From Pseudomonas citri (GTDB lineage: Bacteria; Pseudomonadota; Gammaproteobacteria; Pseudomonadales; Pseudomonadaceae): a DNA stretch of 64,000 bases. Made by a program: the position numbers and the translations under genes. Below the pieces are notes generated by a model. That model searched no databases and was not told where the DNA came from. It was given only the letters and a program-made list of their open reading frames with translations. This document shows, in pieces, positions 46,063 to 56,327 of this stretch. Numbering within the stretch: the first letter of the stretch is position 1; each line of letters starts with the position of its first letter. The stretch covers positions 62,001-126,000 of the forward strand of contig NZ_JAODAB010000007.1 in assembly GCF_025336485.1 (NCBI RefSeq). Direction: 5' to 3'.

Positions 46063-46498
46063 CCTGGACCGTCGCCTGATCAACCGCCTGCAACTGGGCC
46101 TGCCCCTGGTCCGCGACCCGTGGCAGACCCTGGCCCGTGAGCTGGACAGCACCAGCAACGAACTGCTCGACCGGCTGCACGAATTGCTCAACGAAGGCGT
46201 ACTCACCCGTTTCGGTCCGATGTTCGACCTCGATCGCCTGGGCGGCGCCTTCACCCTGGCAGCGTTGGCGGTGCCCGAGGAGCGCTTCGACAGCGTCACC
46301 GAACAACTGGCCAACATGCCCGAGGTGGCCCACAACTACCGCCGCGAACACACCTGGAACATGTGGTTCGTGCTCGCCTGCTCCAGCGAACAGGCCATCG
46401 CCGACACCCTGCGGCGCATCGAGCGCCTGACCGGCCTGGCGGCGCTGAACCTGCCCAAAGAGGAGACCTACCATGTCGGCCTGTATTTCCCCGTCTGA
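46055..46498 (+). CDS. nirG: Sirohaem decarboxylase subunit NirG
   Basis: A 147-residue member of the same family as NirD, with [23 protein letters not shown] and [19 protein letters not shown]. It overlaps nirL by 8 bases and nirH by 26, so the three are translationally coupled. Its length equals the usual NirG, in contrast to the extended NirD here. Confidence 0.95.
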   Translation: MDDLDRRLINRLQLGLPLVRDPWQTLARELDSTSNELLDRLHELLNEGVLTRFGPMFDLDRLGGAFTLAALAVPEERFDSVTEQLANMPEVAHNYRREHTWNMWFVLACSSEQAIADTLRRIERLTGLAALNLPKEETYHVGLYFPV

Positions 46499-47009
46499 AG
46501 CGCCGCGGCAAATACCCACGCTCCAGACGCCAGCGTCCCTGGCGTTGCGCCTGGTGGAACTGACCCAGGCCGGCCTGCCCCTGCTCGAAGATCCGTGGGC
46601 CTGGTTGGCGGAACAACTGGGCTTGAGCGTGGAGGCGACCCTCGACCTGCTCAAGGGCTTGCAGGCCGAAGGCGCCATTCGCCGCATCGCCGCCGTGCCG
46701 AATCACTACCGACTGGGCTACCGCCACAACGGCATGACCGTGTGGGACGTGGCCGATGCCCAGATGCCGCGCCTCGGCGCGCTGTTGGGTGCGCAACCCT
46801 TCGTCAGTCATTGCTACCGTCGCCCGCGCCGGCCCGGTTGGCGCTACAACCTGTTTGCCATGGTCCATGGCCGCAGCCGCGAGGAGATCGACCACTATCG
46901 CGACCACCTGCGTTACCTGCTGGGCGAGGCCTGTGCCGCCGACGAGATGCTGGTGAGCAGCCGCATCCTGAAAAAAACCGGTCTGCGCTTGTCGCCCGTC
47001 CCAAGCTGA
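46473..47009 (+). CDS. nirH: Sirohaem decarboxylase subunit NirH
   Basis: A 178-residue AsnC/Lrp-like subunit resembling NirL, with IRRIAAVPNHYRLGYRHNGM and CYRRPRRPGWRYNLFAMVHG. GAGGAG lies seven bases before the ATG. The first 25 residues are a variable extension. Works with NirD, NirL and NirG in haem d1 synthesis. Confidence 0.94.
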   Translation: MSACISPSEAPRQIPTLQTPASLALRLVELTQAGLPLLEDPWAWLAEQLGLSVEATLDLLKGLQAEGAIRRIAAVPNHYRLGYRHNGMTVWDVADAQMPRLGALLGAQPFVSHCYRRPRRPGWRYNLFAMVHGRSREEIDHYRDHLRYLLGEACAADEMLVSSRILKKTGLRLSPVPS

Positions 47010-47037
47010 GTCTGCCCGTCGACCCAAGGAGCGCTTT

Positions 47038-48234
47038 ATGTTGAGGATCAGCCACTACTTGCGAGCCCTGGCCGGCCAATGCCCTCCTCCCCGCACCGCA
47101 CCACCGGGCAGCCACAGGCCGCCCGTGGTGATCTGGAACCTGCTGCGACGCTGCAACCTGACCTGCAAGCACTGCTACGCCACCTCGGCCGACAGCGTCT
47201 TTCGCGATGAGCTGGACACCCACGCGGCGCTCAAGGTCATCGATGACCTGCACGAAGCTGGCGTGCGGGTGCTGATCCTGTCCGGCGGCGAACCGTTGTT
47301 GCGTGACGACTTGTTCCAACTCAGCGCCTATGCCCGCGACAAGGGTTTCTTCCTGGCCCTGTCCACCAACGGCACGCTGATCGACAGGACCAATATCCAG
47401 CAGATCCGTGCGGCGCACTTCGACTACGTCGGCATCAGCATCGACGGCCTGGAGCACACCCACGATGCCTTCCGCCAGCTCAAGGGCAGTTTCGCCAGCA
47501 GCATGGCGGCCATCCGGCTCTGTCGCGAGCAAGGGATCCGCGTCGGCCTGCGCACCACCCTCACCCAGCAGAACCATGGGCAACTGCCGCAACTGCTGGA
47601 CCTGATGAACGAATACGACGTGCAGAAATTCTACCTGTCGCACCTCAACTACAGCGGCCGGGGCAAACGCAGTCGCAAGCTCGATGCCCGGCAGCAGATG
47701 AGTCGCGACGCCATGACGCTGATCTTCGAACGGGCCTGGCGCGACATCGAGCAAGGTCGCGAGAGTGATTTCGTCAGCGGCAACAACGACGCCGACGCCA
47801 TCCTGTTGCTGCAATGGGTCGCGCAGCGCCTGCCCCAGCATTACACCGCCCTGGAACGGATACTCGAGGCCTGGGGCGGCAATGCCTCGGGCAGCGGCAT
47901 TGCCAACATCGACAATACCGGCGAGGTCCACCCCGACACGTATTGGTGGCAGCACTCGGTGGGCAATGTGCGCCAGACACCGTTCAAGACCCTCTGGTCA
48001 GAGCGTCCCGACGCCCTGCTGCTCAAGCTGCGCGAGCATCCACGGGCGGTGGGCGGGCGCTGCGGCCAATGTCGCTGGCTGACTATCTGCAATGGCAATA
48101 CCCGCACCCGCGCGTGGGCTGACGGTGACCTCTGGGGCCAGGACCCCGGCTGTCACCTGTGCGATGAAGAAATTGGCTTGCAGGCCATCCCCAGCGTCGC
48201 GATCACCGACGCCACCTTGCCCTGCGCCCGATAA
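47038..48234 (+). CDS. nirJ: Radical-SAM haem d1 biosynthesis protein NirJ
   Basis: Removes the propionate groups of didecarboxysirohaem to leave carbonyls. The 398-residue protein has the radical-SAM motif C39-x3-C43-x2-C46 (CNLTCKHC), GGEPLL for SAM binding, and a C-terminal SPASM-like Cys group (GGRCGQCRWLTICNG and GCHLC). It follows nirH by 28 bases. Confidence 0.97.
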   Translation: MLRISHYLRALAGQCPPPRTAPPGSHRPPVVIWNLLRRCNLTCKHCYATSADSVFRDELDTHAALKVIDDLHEAGVRVLILSGGEPLLRDDLFQLSAYARDKGFFLALSTNGTLIDRTNIQQIRAAHFDYVGISIDGLEHTHDAFRQLKGSFASSMAAIRLCREQGIRVGLRTTLTQQNHGQLPQLLDLMNEYDVQKFYLSHLNYSGRGKRSRKLDARQQMSRDAMTLIFERAWRDIEQGRESDFVSGNNDADAILLLQWVAQRLPQHYTALERILEAWGGNASGSGIANIDNTGEVHPDTYWWQHSVGNVRQTPFKTLWSERPDALLLKLREHPRAVGGRCGQCRWLTICNGNTRTRAWADGDLWGQDPGCHLCDEEIGLQAIPSVAITDATLPCAR

Positions 48235-48272
48235 CCCTATGGCGTACCTGATGCCAACCCAAGGAAAGTCCC

Positions 48273-49115
48273 ATGCTTGCCCCCCTCGCTTTGCCCGCTG
48301 CCCTGCAATCGCCCTTCAGACCCGGTGAAGTCGCCCTGGTCGGTGCCGGCCCCGGTGACCCCGGCCTGCTGACGTTACGCGCCTGGAGCCTGTTGATGCA
48401 GGCTGACGCCGTGGTCTATGACCGCCTGATCAGCCCCCAACTGTTGAGCCTGATCCCACTGCCGTGCGCCCGCCATTACGTCGGCAAAGCCGCCGGTTGC
48501 CACAGCCTGCCCCAAGCGCAGATCAACGAATTGCTGGCCGATCTTGCCGACCAGGGCCAACGGGTGGTCCGGCTCAAGGGCGGCGACCCGTTCATCTTCG
48601 GTCGGGGCGCCGAAGAGCTGGAGTACCTGCTGGCCCGCGGCATCGATTGCCAGGTGGTGCCCGGTATCACCGCCGCGGCCGGTTGCAGCGCCTATGCCGG
48701 CATTCCCCTGACACACCGCGACCTGGTCAACTCCTGCCGGTTCATTACCGGCCACCTGCAGCGCGAAGGCGATCTGAACCTGCCATGGCAGAGCCTGGCG
48801 GATGACAGCCAGACCCTGGTTTTCTATATGGGACTGTCGAACCTGGGGCTCATTGCCGCGCGACTGATGGAAGCAGGCCTGGCAGCAGACACCCCGGCCG
48901 CCTTGATCAACAACGGCACCCGTCCCGACCAGCAAGTACTGCGCGGCACGCTCCAGCAGTTACCGGACATGGCGCAAGCGTGTTCCGACGGGCTACCGAC
49001 CTTGACCGTGATCGGCAAGGTGGTCGGCTTGTTCGCCCACCAGCCGCTGCAACATCCGGCGTGCCTGCACCCCACTCCCCCAGTCCGCCCCAGCCTGTCG
49101 AAGGTGGCGCTATGA
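48273..49115 (+). CDS. nirE: Uroporphyrinogen-III C-methyltransferase NirE
   Basis: SAM-dependent enzyme making precorrin-2 at the start of haem d1 synthesis. The 280-residue protein has the SUMT motifs VGAGPGDPGLLTLRA, RLKGGDPFIFGRGAEE, VVPGITAAAGCSAYAGIPLTHR and YMGLSNL. It overlaps nirN by four bases (ATGA). It stands alone, not fused to other sirohaem domains. Confidence 0.97.
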   Translation: MLAPLALPAALQSPFRPGEVALVGAGPGDPGLLTLRAWSLLMQADAVVYDRLISPQLLSLIPLPCARHYVGKAAGCHSLPQAQINELLADLADQGQRVVRLKGGDPFIFGRGAEELEYLLARGIDCQVVPGITAAAGCSAYAGIPLTHRDLVNSCRFITGHLQREGDLNLPWQSLADDSQTLVFYMGLSNLGLIAARLMEAGLAADTPAALINNGTRPDQQVLRGTLQQLPDMAQACSDGLPTLTVIGKVVGLFAHQPLQHPACLHPTPPVRPSLSKVAL

Positions 49116-50608
49116 AACGTTTGTGGCTGATGCCATTGCTGTGGGTTGGCGCGGCCCCCGGCGCCAGTGCCACGGCGCCAGACCTGACGCAGGCCGAACG
49201 TGACTACCAGCAGCACTGCCAGCAGTGCCACGGCGTGAACCGCATCGGCGGGACCGGGCCGGCCCTGTTGCCCCAGAGCCTGAGCCGGATCAAGCCTGAT
49301 GAAATTCGCACGGTGATCGAAAAAGGTCGGCCGGCCAGCCAGATGGCGGCCTTCGGCGCGGTACTGGAACCCGCACAGATCGACGGCCTGACCCTTTACC
49401 TGCAACGGCCACTGGACGTCGAGCCCACCTGGGGCGAGAACGACATCCGCGCCAGTCATCACGTGCTCGCGGACCTCGCCAAGTTGCCGGCGAAACCCCA
49501 GCACCAGGCCGATCCGTTGAACCTGTTCGTAGTGGTGGAGGCCGGTGATCATCATGTCGATGTGGTCGACGGCGATCGTTTCGAGGTGCTGGCGCGCTTC
49601 GCCTCGCATTTTGCGGTGCATGGCGGACCGAAGTTTTCACCGGACGGACGTTTCGTCTACCTGGCCTCCCGGGACGGCTGGATCAGCCTGTACGACCTGC
49701 ACAACCTCAAGCTGATCGCCGAAGTGCGGGCCGGGCTCAATACCCGCAACCTGGCGGTGAGCAAGGACGGTCGCTGGGTGTTGGTGGGCAACTACCTGCC
49801 CGGCAACCTGACGGTACTCGATGCCCGCGACCTGTCGCTGGTCAAGACCATCGCCACGGTAGGCCGGGACGGCCAGGCGTCGCGTGTCAGCGCGGTGTAT
49901 ACCGCCCCGCCGCGCAACAGCTTCATTGTCGCGCTGAAGGACGTCAAGGAAGTCTGGGAGCTGTCTACCGGTCCAAACCCGGACTTCGTGCCCCGGCGCA
50001 TCGACGCGGATGACTTCCTGGATGACTTCTCCTTCTCCCCCGATTACCGCCAGTTGCTCGCGACTTCGCGCAAGGCCCAGGGCGGCCAGGTCATCAATCT
50101 CGACAACGGCAAGGTCGTGACAGACATTGCATTACCGGGCATGCCTCACCTGGGCTCGGGCACCTATTGGAAACGCGACGGGCACTGGGTGTTCGCCACG
50201 CCCAATATCAGCAAGGGCTTGATTTCGGTGATCGACTTCAACACCTGGAAAGTCATCAAGCAGATCCCCACCCTGGGGCCGGGGTTTTTCCTGCGCAGCC
50301 ACGCCAATTCGCGCTATGCCTGGACGGATGTGTTCTTCGGCCCGGACAACGATGCCATCCACCTGATCGACAAACAGACTCTGGAAATCGCCCACACCCT
50401 GCGCCCCATGCCCGGCAAAACCGCGGCCCACGTCGAATTCACCCGCGACGGTCGCTACCTGCTGCTGAGCATCTGGGACACCGACGGCGCGCTGATCGTC
50501 TACGACAGCAACACCCTCCAGGAAATCAAACGCCTGCCTATGAACAAACCTTCGGGCAAGTACAACGTCGGCAACAAGATCGAATTCGCCGAAGGCACTT
50601 CGCACTGA
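49112..50608 (+). CDS. nirN: Haem d1 dehydrogenase NirN
   Basis: Periplasmic NirS-like protein that makes the last double bond of haem d1 and hands the cofactor to NirS. The 498-residue precursor has a signal peptide, haem c motif C36-x2-C39-H40 (CQQCH) and a d1-type propeller. It is the last gene of the nir operon, convergent with nosL. Confidence 0.96.
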   Translation: MKRLWLMPLLWVGAAPGASATAPDLTQAERDYQQHCQQCHGVNRIGGTGPALLPQSLSRIKPDEIRTVIEKGRPASQMAAFGAVLEPAQIDGLTLYLQRPLDVEPTWGENDIRASHHVLADLAKLPAKPQHQADPLNLFVVVEAGDHHVDVVDGDRFEVLARFASHFAVHGGPKFSPDGRFVYLASRDGWISLYDLHNLKLIAEVRAGLNTRNLAVSKDGRWVLVGNYLPGNLTVLDARDLSLVKTIATVGRDGQASRVSAVYTAPPRNSFIVALKDVKEVWELSTGPNPDFVPRRIDADDFLDDFSFSPDYRQLLATSRKAQGGQVINLDNGKVVTDIALPGMPHLGSGTYWKRDGHWVFATPNISKGLISVIDFNTWKVIKQIPTLGPGFFLRSHANSRYAWTDVFFGPDNDAIHLIDKQTLEIAHTLRPMPGKTAAHVEFTRDGRYLLLSIWDTDGALIVYDSNTLQEIKRLPMNKPSGKYNVGNKIEFAEGTSH

Positions 50609-50653
50609 GGGTTGGGTGACTGGCTTTAATGATTGTGGGAAACATGGATTCCT

Positions 50654-50682
50654 TGTGGGAGCAAAGCAGTGAAGCTCCCACA
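50654..50682. terminator. Hairpin between convergent nirN and nosL
   Basis: TGTGGGAGC and GCTCCCACA form a perfect nine-base-pair stem with an 11-base loop. It is REP-derived and lies in the 100-base gap between the two convergent operons, so it can end both transcripts. No T-run is visible. Confidence 0.55.
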
Positions 50683-50708
50683 GGGCAGTGAGTGATACTC
50701 CTGACGCG

Positions 50709-51233
50709 TCAGTGACTCATCGAGCTCATGCTCGCCTGTCCCAGCAGTTTCTGGTCGATGTCTTCCAGGCGCAGCACCCGGCCGCCGGTGTCGGTGGCGA
50801 GTTTCTGCGCGGCCTGGGCGTCGGAGAATGAGGCCAGGACGACGCCCATGGCACCCTTGAGGCCGGTGCCGATGACGAAGTAGGCGGTGCGGGCGTCGAT
50901 CAGGTGCGCATCGTCCGGTTTTTCCCACTGGCCGCGCCCCATGTCATGGACATACAGCTTGACGTCGTCGCGATGGTTCTCCGGCTGCAACCACCACCCG
51001 AGCATTTCCGCCGGCGAGCAGAATTTCTTCACGCCGCCGGCGGCAACCGCCGCGCCCTTGGGCCCTGGGAAGTCGCTGATCACCATACCGCACACATGGC
51101 ACTCATCACTGGGGTGGAACGCCAGTGTCGCCTCGTTGGGCGGTGTGGATCCGGCCTTGTCGCAGGCCGCCAGCGCCAGGCAGATCAACACACCGGCCAG
51201 CATCCGTCCCGCCTTGAAGTAAATCCTGTTCAT
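50709..51233 (-). CDS. nosL: Copper chaperone lipoprotein NosL
   Basis: Outer-membrane-type copper lipoprotein supplying Cu(I) for NosZ. The 174-residue precursor has a lipobox ending at Cys24 (ALAAC), the copper-binding C45-x2-C48-G-M (DECHVCGM), and a Met/His-rich end (MSSMSH). Last gene of nosRZDFYL, 32 bases after nosY. Confidence 0.96.
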   Translation of the reverse strand: MNRIYFKAGRMLAGVLICLALAACDKAGSTPPNEATLAFHPSDECHVCGMVISDFPGPKGAAVAAGGVKKFCSPAEMLGWWLQPENHRDDVKLYVHDMGRGQWEKPDDAHLIDARTAYFVIGTGLKGAMGVVLASFSDAQAAQKLATDTGGRVLRLEDIDQKLLGQASMSSMSH

Positions 51234-51265
51234 CGTTACACGCTCCCTTCACCAAGTTCAGAAAC

Positions 51266-52096
51266 TCATGGACACCGGCGATTGAATAACCGGTAAGCCA
51301 GCCACAACGGCACGACCATCCAGGCCACCAGGCACAGCCACAACCAGGGCCCCGCCACCGGCAGGTCGCTGCCCAGCGTCAGCACCGCTGCGCCGCTGGA
51401 GCCGGAATCGAACCCCGACAGATTGATCAACCGATACACGTCGGTGGGGTTGAACAGCAGCAACCATGGCAACAGTTCCGGACTGAAGCGCCCTTCGCTG
51501 AGCACCAGCAGCGCCAGCAGCACCAGGTCGAACACCAGCACGAAAAAGAACCACACCCCCAGCGCCAGGCCGGCGGCCGTGGACTTTTCCGCCGACAGGC
51601 CGCTCAGCACGTAGGCCAGCCCGAGGAACACCCACCCCAGCAGCGTGCTGGAGACCATGAAGCGACCGAAGGCCCAGAGCAGCAGGCTCAGTTGCACATC
51701 GTCCACCAGGATGGCGATGGCCAGCATCGCGCAACCGAAGCCGATCAACGTCGCCAGGGTCAGGATCAGGCCATGGCCGACAAACTTGCCCAGCAGCAAC
51801 TGGCCGCGCCCCAACGGGTAAGTCAGCAAGAGCAGCAAGGTGCCGCTTTCGTCTTCGCCGACAATCGCGTCATAGGCCAGCAACAAGGCGATCAAGGGCA
51901 TCAGGAAGGTCGCCAGGCTGGACAGACTCGCCACCGTGGCCGGCACCGAGGTGAACCCCAGTTGGCCGGACGCCGCCGCGCCCAGCCAGGCAATGCCAAT
52001 GGCCAATACTGCAAACAGCAGGCTGATCGCCAACAACCAACGGTTGCGCAGGCCGTCGCTCAATTCCTTGCGGGCCATGTTCCAGATCGGGTTCAT
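51266..52096 (-). CDS. nosY: ABC transporter permease NosY
   Basis: Membrane subunit of the NosFY ABC transporter required for copper-sulfur centre assembly in NosZ. The 276-residue protein has six hydrophobic segments and [26 protein letters not shown], a typical coupling-region sequence, here spread over residues near 105-130. It overlaps nosF by four bases. Confidence 0.96.
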   Translation of the reverse strand: MNPIWNMARKELSDGLRNRWLLAISLLFAVLAIGIAWLGAAASGQLGFTSVPATVASLSSLATFLMPLIALLLAYDAIVGEDESGTLLLLLTYPLGRGQLLLGKFVGHGLILTLATLIGFGCAMLAIAILVDDVQLSLLLWAFGRFMVSSTLLGWVFLGLAYVLSGLSAEKSTAAGLALGVWFFFVLVFDLVLLALLVLSEGRFSPELLPWLLLFNPTDVYRLINLSGFDSGSSGAAVLTLGSDLPVAGPWLWLCLVAWMVVPLWLAYRLFNRRCP

Positions 52097-53010
52097 GAGC
52101 GGGTTTCCTCGACGGCCGCGCGGACCATGTAATGGCGGTAGAGATCTTCCAGGGACGGCGGTTTGATCTCGACGTCCGAGGGGTCGTCCTGGGCCAGCAA
52201 CTGGCGCAACAGGACGAGCTTGCTGCCGTCCGGCGCAGACACCTGCAAACCTTCGTTGCCCCAGCCCTGGGTCGCATGCCCTTCGCTGCGCCAGTGCTGT
52301 CGCAGGTGCCCGGCGCGACTCAGGCCAGAGGCGCGGATCAGCGTCGGCAGCCCCGCCTCCTTGCGCAGCCGGTCCAGGCTGCCCAGGGCCAGCAGGCGTC
52401 CACGGGTCAGGATCGCGGCGCGGTTGATGTGCGCCTCGACGCCCGGCAACACATGGGAACACAGGATGATGCTGGTGCCCTGCCAGCGCAGGCGATCGAG
52501 CAGTTGGTAGAGGTCCTGGGTGGCGATGGGGTCCAGGCCCACGGTCGGTTCGTCCAGCAGCAACAACCGTGGCTGGCCGAGCAACGCCTGGGCCAGCCCC
52601 AGGCGTTGGCGCATGCCCTTGGAATAGGTGCGTACTCGCCGCTCTGCCGCTTGGGCAAGCCCCACCTCCTCCAGCAAACGCTCGACCTGCTCCGGGGCGG
52701 CGCCTTTGAGCCGGGCAAAGTGTTGCAGGGTTTCCCGGCCGCTCAACTGCGGATAGAACATGACGTTCTCCGGCAAATAGCCCAGCATGCGCCGCACGCC
52801 GGGGTCACTGGGCTGGCGGCCGAACACCCGCACCTCACCCTCACTGGCGCGCAGCAGGCCGAGGATCAGCTTCATGGTGGTGGTCTTGCCCGCACCGTTG
52901 TGCCCGAACAGGCCGAGCACTTCGCCCTGGGCCAGGTTGAGGTTCAGCTCGCGCAGCACGGCGACATCGCCGTAGCGCTGGCTGACACCTTCGATCTCGA
53001 CGACGTTCAC
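52093..53010 (-). CDS. nosF: ABC transporter ATP-binding protein NosF
   Basis: A 305-residue ATPase partner of NosY. Walker A is GHNGAGKTT, the signature motif [15 protein letters not shown], Walker [14 protein letters not shown] and the switch His is in CSHVL. The start is the GTG at 53010, giving MNVVEIEG, overlapping the nosD stop as GTGA. Confidence 0.97.
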   Translation of the reverse strand: MNVVEIEGVSQRYGDVAVLRELNLNLAQGEVLGLFGHNGAGKTTTMKLILGLLRASEGEVRVFGRQPSDPGVRRMLGYLPENVMFYPQLSGRETLQHFARLKGAAPEQVERLLEEVGLAQAAERRVRTYSKGMRQRLGLAQALLGQPRLLLLDEPTVGLDPIATQDLYQLLDRLRWQGTSIILCSHVLPGVEAHINRAAILTRGRLLALGSLDRLRKEAGLPTLIRASGLSRAGHLRQHWRSEGHATQGWGNEGLQVSAPDGSKLVLLRQLLAQDDPSDVEIKPPSLEDLYRHYMVRAAVEETRS

Positions 53011-54326
53011 GACGCGTCCTCCTGAGCACTGTTGCGTGACGGGGCAAGGACCGGCGCCTCCATCAAGGGATGGCTGTCCATGACCCCGGGGGATTTGATC
53101 ACCGGGAAAGCGCGCTGCACCCAGCGCAGCATTTCGATGCCCGGGCTGTTCATCAGCAGGCGGACTTGCGGGTACAGCCACAGCAGGCGATCAACGTTGT
53201 CATTGGGCTCATACGCCACGTCGCCCAGACCGTCGCCGCTGCGGTCCCAGCCCAGATAGTCGCTCCAGTAATTGCCGCGACCGTCCGCCGACCATTCCTG
53301 CAAGCGCGTGGCGACGTATTTGACCTGGCGCTGGTTATGCACGAAGGCGTTGGCGGCGATGCGGTTGTCCTCCGAGCCGGCCGTCAGGTGGATGCCCACG
53401 GCGCTGCGCTCGAAATGATTACCTTCGATGCGGTTGAACAATGAGTTGTAGATGAACAGGGCCTTGCCCTCGGCGCCGGCGATCATGGTGTCGCCGGTGG
53501 TCCCGTCGCGCACGTCGGTGACGAAGTTGTCGCGCAGGGTGGAATAGGTGATGTAGTTCATCAGGATCCCGTAGTTCTGATCCTGTTCGGAGCGATTGCC
53601 GATCACCGTCAACTGGCGGCTCTGCATCAGGGCATAGCCGGTGCGGGTACGGCGGGTGACGTTGTCCAGCAGACGGTTATCATTGGCGAACATGTAGTGC
53701 ACGCCGTAGCGCAGGTCTTCCAGGGTGTTGCCTTGCAGCAGGTTGCCGCTGGAAGTGTCGATGTAGATGCCATCACGGGTTTCGCGCACCTGGTTGCCGA
53801 TGACCTGGGCGCCATGCACCGCATACAGGTGGATCCCGTTGCCGCGGTCCTGGGAGCGCAGGCTGGGATCGCCCTGGATGTGGTTGTCGATCAGGCTCAC
53901 GTCCCGCGTGCCATCGACCCAGATGCCGAAGCCCTGGCCCTGCATCCGGTTCGAACGAACCTGCGCGCGCTGGGCGACGGGCTGGATGAACACAGCGGCG
54001 TTCATGGCCGTCAGGTCATGCCCCCAGTCCAGGAAGGTGCAACCCTGGACCCGGACATCCGGCGCCCGGATGATCAGCCCGTTGCCCTCGCCCTGCGCCT
54101 GGAATACCGCCCCAGGCTCACAGGTGAGGGTCATCGGTTGATCGATGCTGAACGAGCCCTGGTATTGCCCGGCGGGCAGGCGCCATTGCTGTTCGCCCTC
54201 GGCCTGCAAAGGCAGGTCGGTGATCGGTTGCAGTGCGGCCAGCGTGCTGCCCGATAGTCCGAGCAGCATCAGCGCAATGGCCGGTTTACGGGCGCGACCC
54301 GCAGATCGTTGGGTGTTCCCGGCCAT
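53007..54326 (-). CDS. nosD: Periplasmic copper-processing protein NosD
   Basis: A 439-residue right-handed beta-helix protein with a signal peptide ([14 protein letters not shown]) and repeated carbohydrate-binding-like turns ([46 protein letters not shown]). With NosF and NosY it shuttles copper to NosZ. AGGAGAAAGG precedes the start at 54326. It follows nosZ by 26 bases. Confidence 0.97.
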   Translation of the reverse strand: MAGNTQRSAGRARKPAIALMLLGLSGSTLAALQPITDLPLQAEGEQQWRLPAGQYQGSFSIDQPMTLTCEPGAVFQAQGEGNGLIIRAPDVRVQGCTFLDWGHDLTAMNAAVFIQPVAQRAQVRSNRMQGQGFGIWVDGTRDVSLIDNHIQGDPSLRSQDRGNGIHLYAVHGAQVIGNQVRETRDGIYIDTSSGNLLQGNTLEDLRYGVHYMFANDNRLLDNVTRRTRTGYALMQSRQLTVIGNRSEQDQNYGILMNYITYSTLRDNFVTDVRDGTTGDTMIAGAEGKALFIYNSLFNRIEGNHFERSAVGIHLTAGSEDNRIAANAFVHNQRQVKYVATRLQEWSADGRGNYWSDYLGWDRSGDGLGDVAYEPNDNVDRLLWLYPQVRLLMNSPGIEMLRWVQRAFPVIKSPGVMDSHPLMEAPVLAPSRNSAQEDAS

Positions 54327-54352
54327 TGGACCTTTCTCCTCGATCCGCCGAC

Positions 54353-56272
54353 TCAGGCCCGCTCGACCAGCATGCGTCCGACCATTTCCATGTGCAGGGC
54401 GTGGCAGAACCAGCTGCAGTAGTACCAATGCAGGCCTGGCTTGTCGGCCATGAACGTGATGGACGAGGTCTGTTGCGGGCTGATCTCCATGCTGGCGCCG
54501 TGGTTGGTCATGACAAAGCCGTGGGTGACGTCCTCGATCTGGTCGATGTTGGTGATCGTCACCGTCACCTCGTTGCCTTGCTTGACGGTGAACTCCGTCA
54601 GGCCATAGGCCGGCGCCATGGACGTCATGTAGACGCGCACCTTGTTGCCGTCGCGAATGACCTTGTTGTCGGTCTCCAGGTTGATGCCGTCCTTCTTGGC
54701 CAGGGCCACGGTTTCGGCGAAGAACGGGTCGTTGCGGTTCCAGATTTTCTGGGTCTTGATCTGGTCGCGCCGCGCCAGGATGCAGTCATGGGGTTCGGCG
54801 AAGGTCGGGCCATCGTGCACCAGCTTCATTTCGTCGCCGGAGATGTCGATCAGTTGGTCGTTCTCCGGGTGCAACGGGCCGGTCGGCAGGAAGCGGTCCT
54901 TGGAGAACTTGCACAGCACCACCAGCCACTTGCCGTCCGCCTCACTGGTTTCGGTCAGCGACGCGTGGTTGTGGCCGGGTTGGTACTGCACGTCGAGTTT
55001 CTGCTTGATGTAGTTGACCTTCTCGCCCTTGTAGGCGCGGATGGCCTCGTCCATGTTCCACTTCACCACCTGGCTGTCGATGAACAGCGTGGTGTAGGCG
55101 TTGCCGCGCCCGTCGAAGGTGGTGTGCAGCGGGCCCAGGCCCAGCTCCGGTTCGGCGACGATCACATCCCGCGGGTCTTTGTAGCGGCCTTCGAACAGGT
55201 CATCCAGGCGGTCGATGGCGATCATCGAGACGGTTGGCGACAGCTTGCCGTTGGCGACGAAGTATTTGCCGTCGGACGAGGTGTTGCAGCCGTGGGGGTT
55301 CTTCGGCACCGGGATGTAGCGGGTGAATTCGGAGTCCTTGCCGTCGATTTTGCGACCGTCGACCACCGGCACCTTGGAGCCGTCCAGGGTGATGAACTTG
55401 CCAGCCTTGACCGCCGCCTCGATGCGCGGAATGTTGAACACCACCACCCAGTCGCGCTCGTTGCGCATCATGCCGCCCAGGTCGTAGGCCTTCTCGGAGT
55501 TGTAGCAGGTGCTGGCGGCGTATTTGCCGGTGTAGTCGGCGTCGGAGTTGTCCAGGTTGCCGTCGACGATGACCTGGAAGGCCATCTCCATTTTCTCGGC
55601 GTCGATGACGTTGAACATGGTGAAGCTGTTCTTGTCCTGCAGGTCGAACGTGCGGCCGTCATTGGGATGCGGGATCACGAACTCGCCATTGGCGAACACG
55701 TATTTGGTGTATGGCACCTTCTGCAGGCGCAGGCCATGGATCGCCTGCACGTTGGGCACGGTGAGGATCTTGTCGCACTTCATGATGTCCAGGCGAATGC
55801 GCGCGACCCGGGAGTTGGCCTTGTCGTTGATGAACAGGTACTTGCCGTCGTATTTACCGTCGGTCATGGAGATGTGCGGGTGGTGGCAGTCGCCGTTCTG
55901 GTACTTCGCGCTCTCCCCCAGGATGCGCTTGCTCTCGTTGGTCAGGCCCCAACCGGTGGCCGAGTCGACGTTGAACACCGGAATGCGCATCAGCTCGCGC
56001 ATCGATGGCACACCCAACACGCGCACTTCGCCCTGGTGGCCACCGCTCCAGAAACCGTAGTACTCGTCCAGCTCGCCAGGCGCGACATGGATCTTGGACT
56101 TGGCTTCCTTGGCCGCCGCGGCCCAGGTCTCACGAGTGAACGTGCCGGCACCCAGCGCCGTCGCGCCGGCCAGGACTGCACCCGTTACCGCGCCGGTGCC
56201 CAGGAAACTGCGGCGGCTGACACCCCTGGGTTCTTCCACCGCGCCAGGGGTTTGGTTTTCTTTGTCGCTCAT
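54353..56272 (-). CDS. nosZ: Nitrous-oxide reductase NosZ (clade I)
   Basis: Multicopper enzyme reducing N2O to N2. The 639-residue precursor has a twin-arginine signal (Arg20-Arg21 in SRRSFLG), which marks clade I, a seven-bladed propeller with CuZ histidines ([28 protein letters not shown]), and a C-terminal CuA domain with [12 protein letters not shown]. It lies between nosR and nosD. Complete denitrification to N2 is therefore possible. Confidence 0.99.
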   Translation of the reverse strand: MSDKENQTPGAVEEPRGVSRRSFLGTGAVTGAVLAGATALGAGTFTRETWAAAAKEAKSKIHVAPGELDEYYGFWSGGHQGEVRVLGVPSMRELMRIPVFNVDSATGWGLTNESKRILGESAKYQNGDCHHPHISMTDGKYDGKYLFINDKANSRVARIRLDIMKCDKILTVPNVQAIHGLRLQKVPYTKYVFANGEFVIPHPNDGRTFDLQDKNSFTMFNVIDAEKMEMAFQVIVDGNLDNSDADYTGKYAASTCYNSEKAYDLGGMMRNERDWVVVFNIPRIEAAVKAGKFITLDGSKVPVVDGRKIDGKDSEFTRYIPVPKNPHGCNTSSDGKYFVANGKLSPTVSMIAIDRLDDLFEGRYKDPRDVIVAEPELGLGPLHTTFDGRGNAYTTLFIDSQVVKWNMDEAIRAYKGEKVNYIKQKLDVQYQPGHNHASLTETSEADGKWLVVLCKFSKDRFLPTGPLHPENDQLIDISGDEMKLVHDGPTFAEPHDCILARRDQIKTQKIWNRNDPFFAETVALAKKDGINLETDNKVIRDGNKVRVYMTSMAPAYGLTEFTVKQGNEVTVTITNIDQIEDVTHGFVMTNHGASMEISPQQTSSITFMADKPGLHWYYCSWFCHALHMEMVGRMLVERA

Positions 56273-56327
56273 GCTGTGTGCTCCATGAAGAATGAAACGG
56301 TCAAGGGACTGGCCATCGAGGGGGACC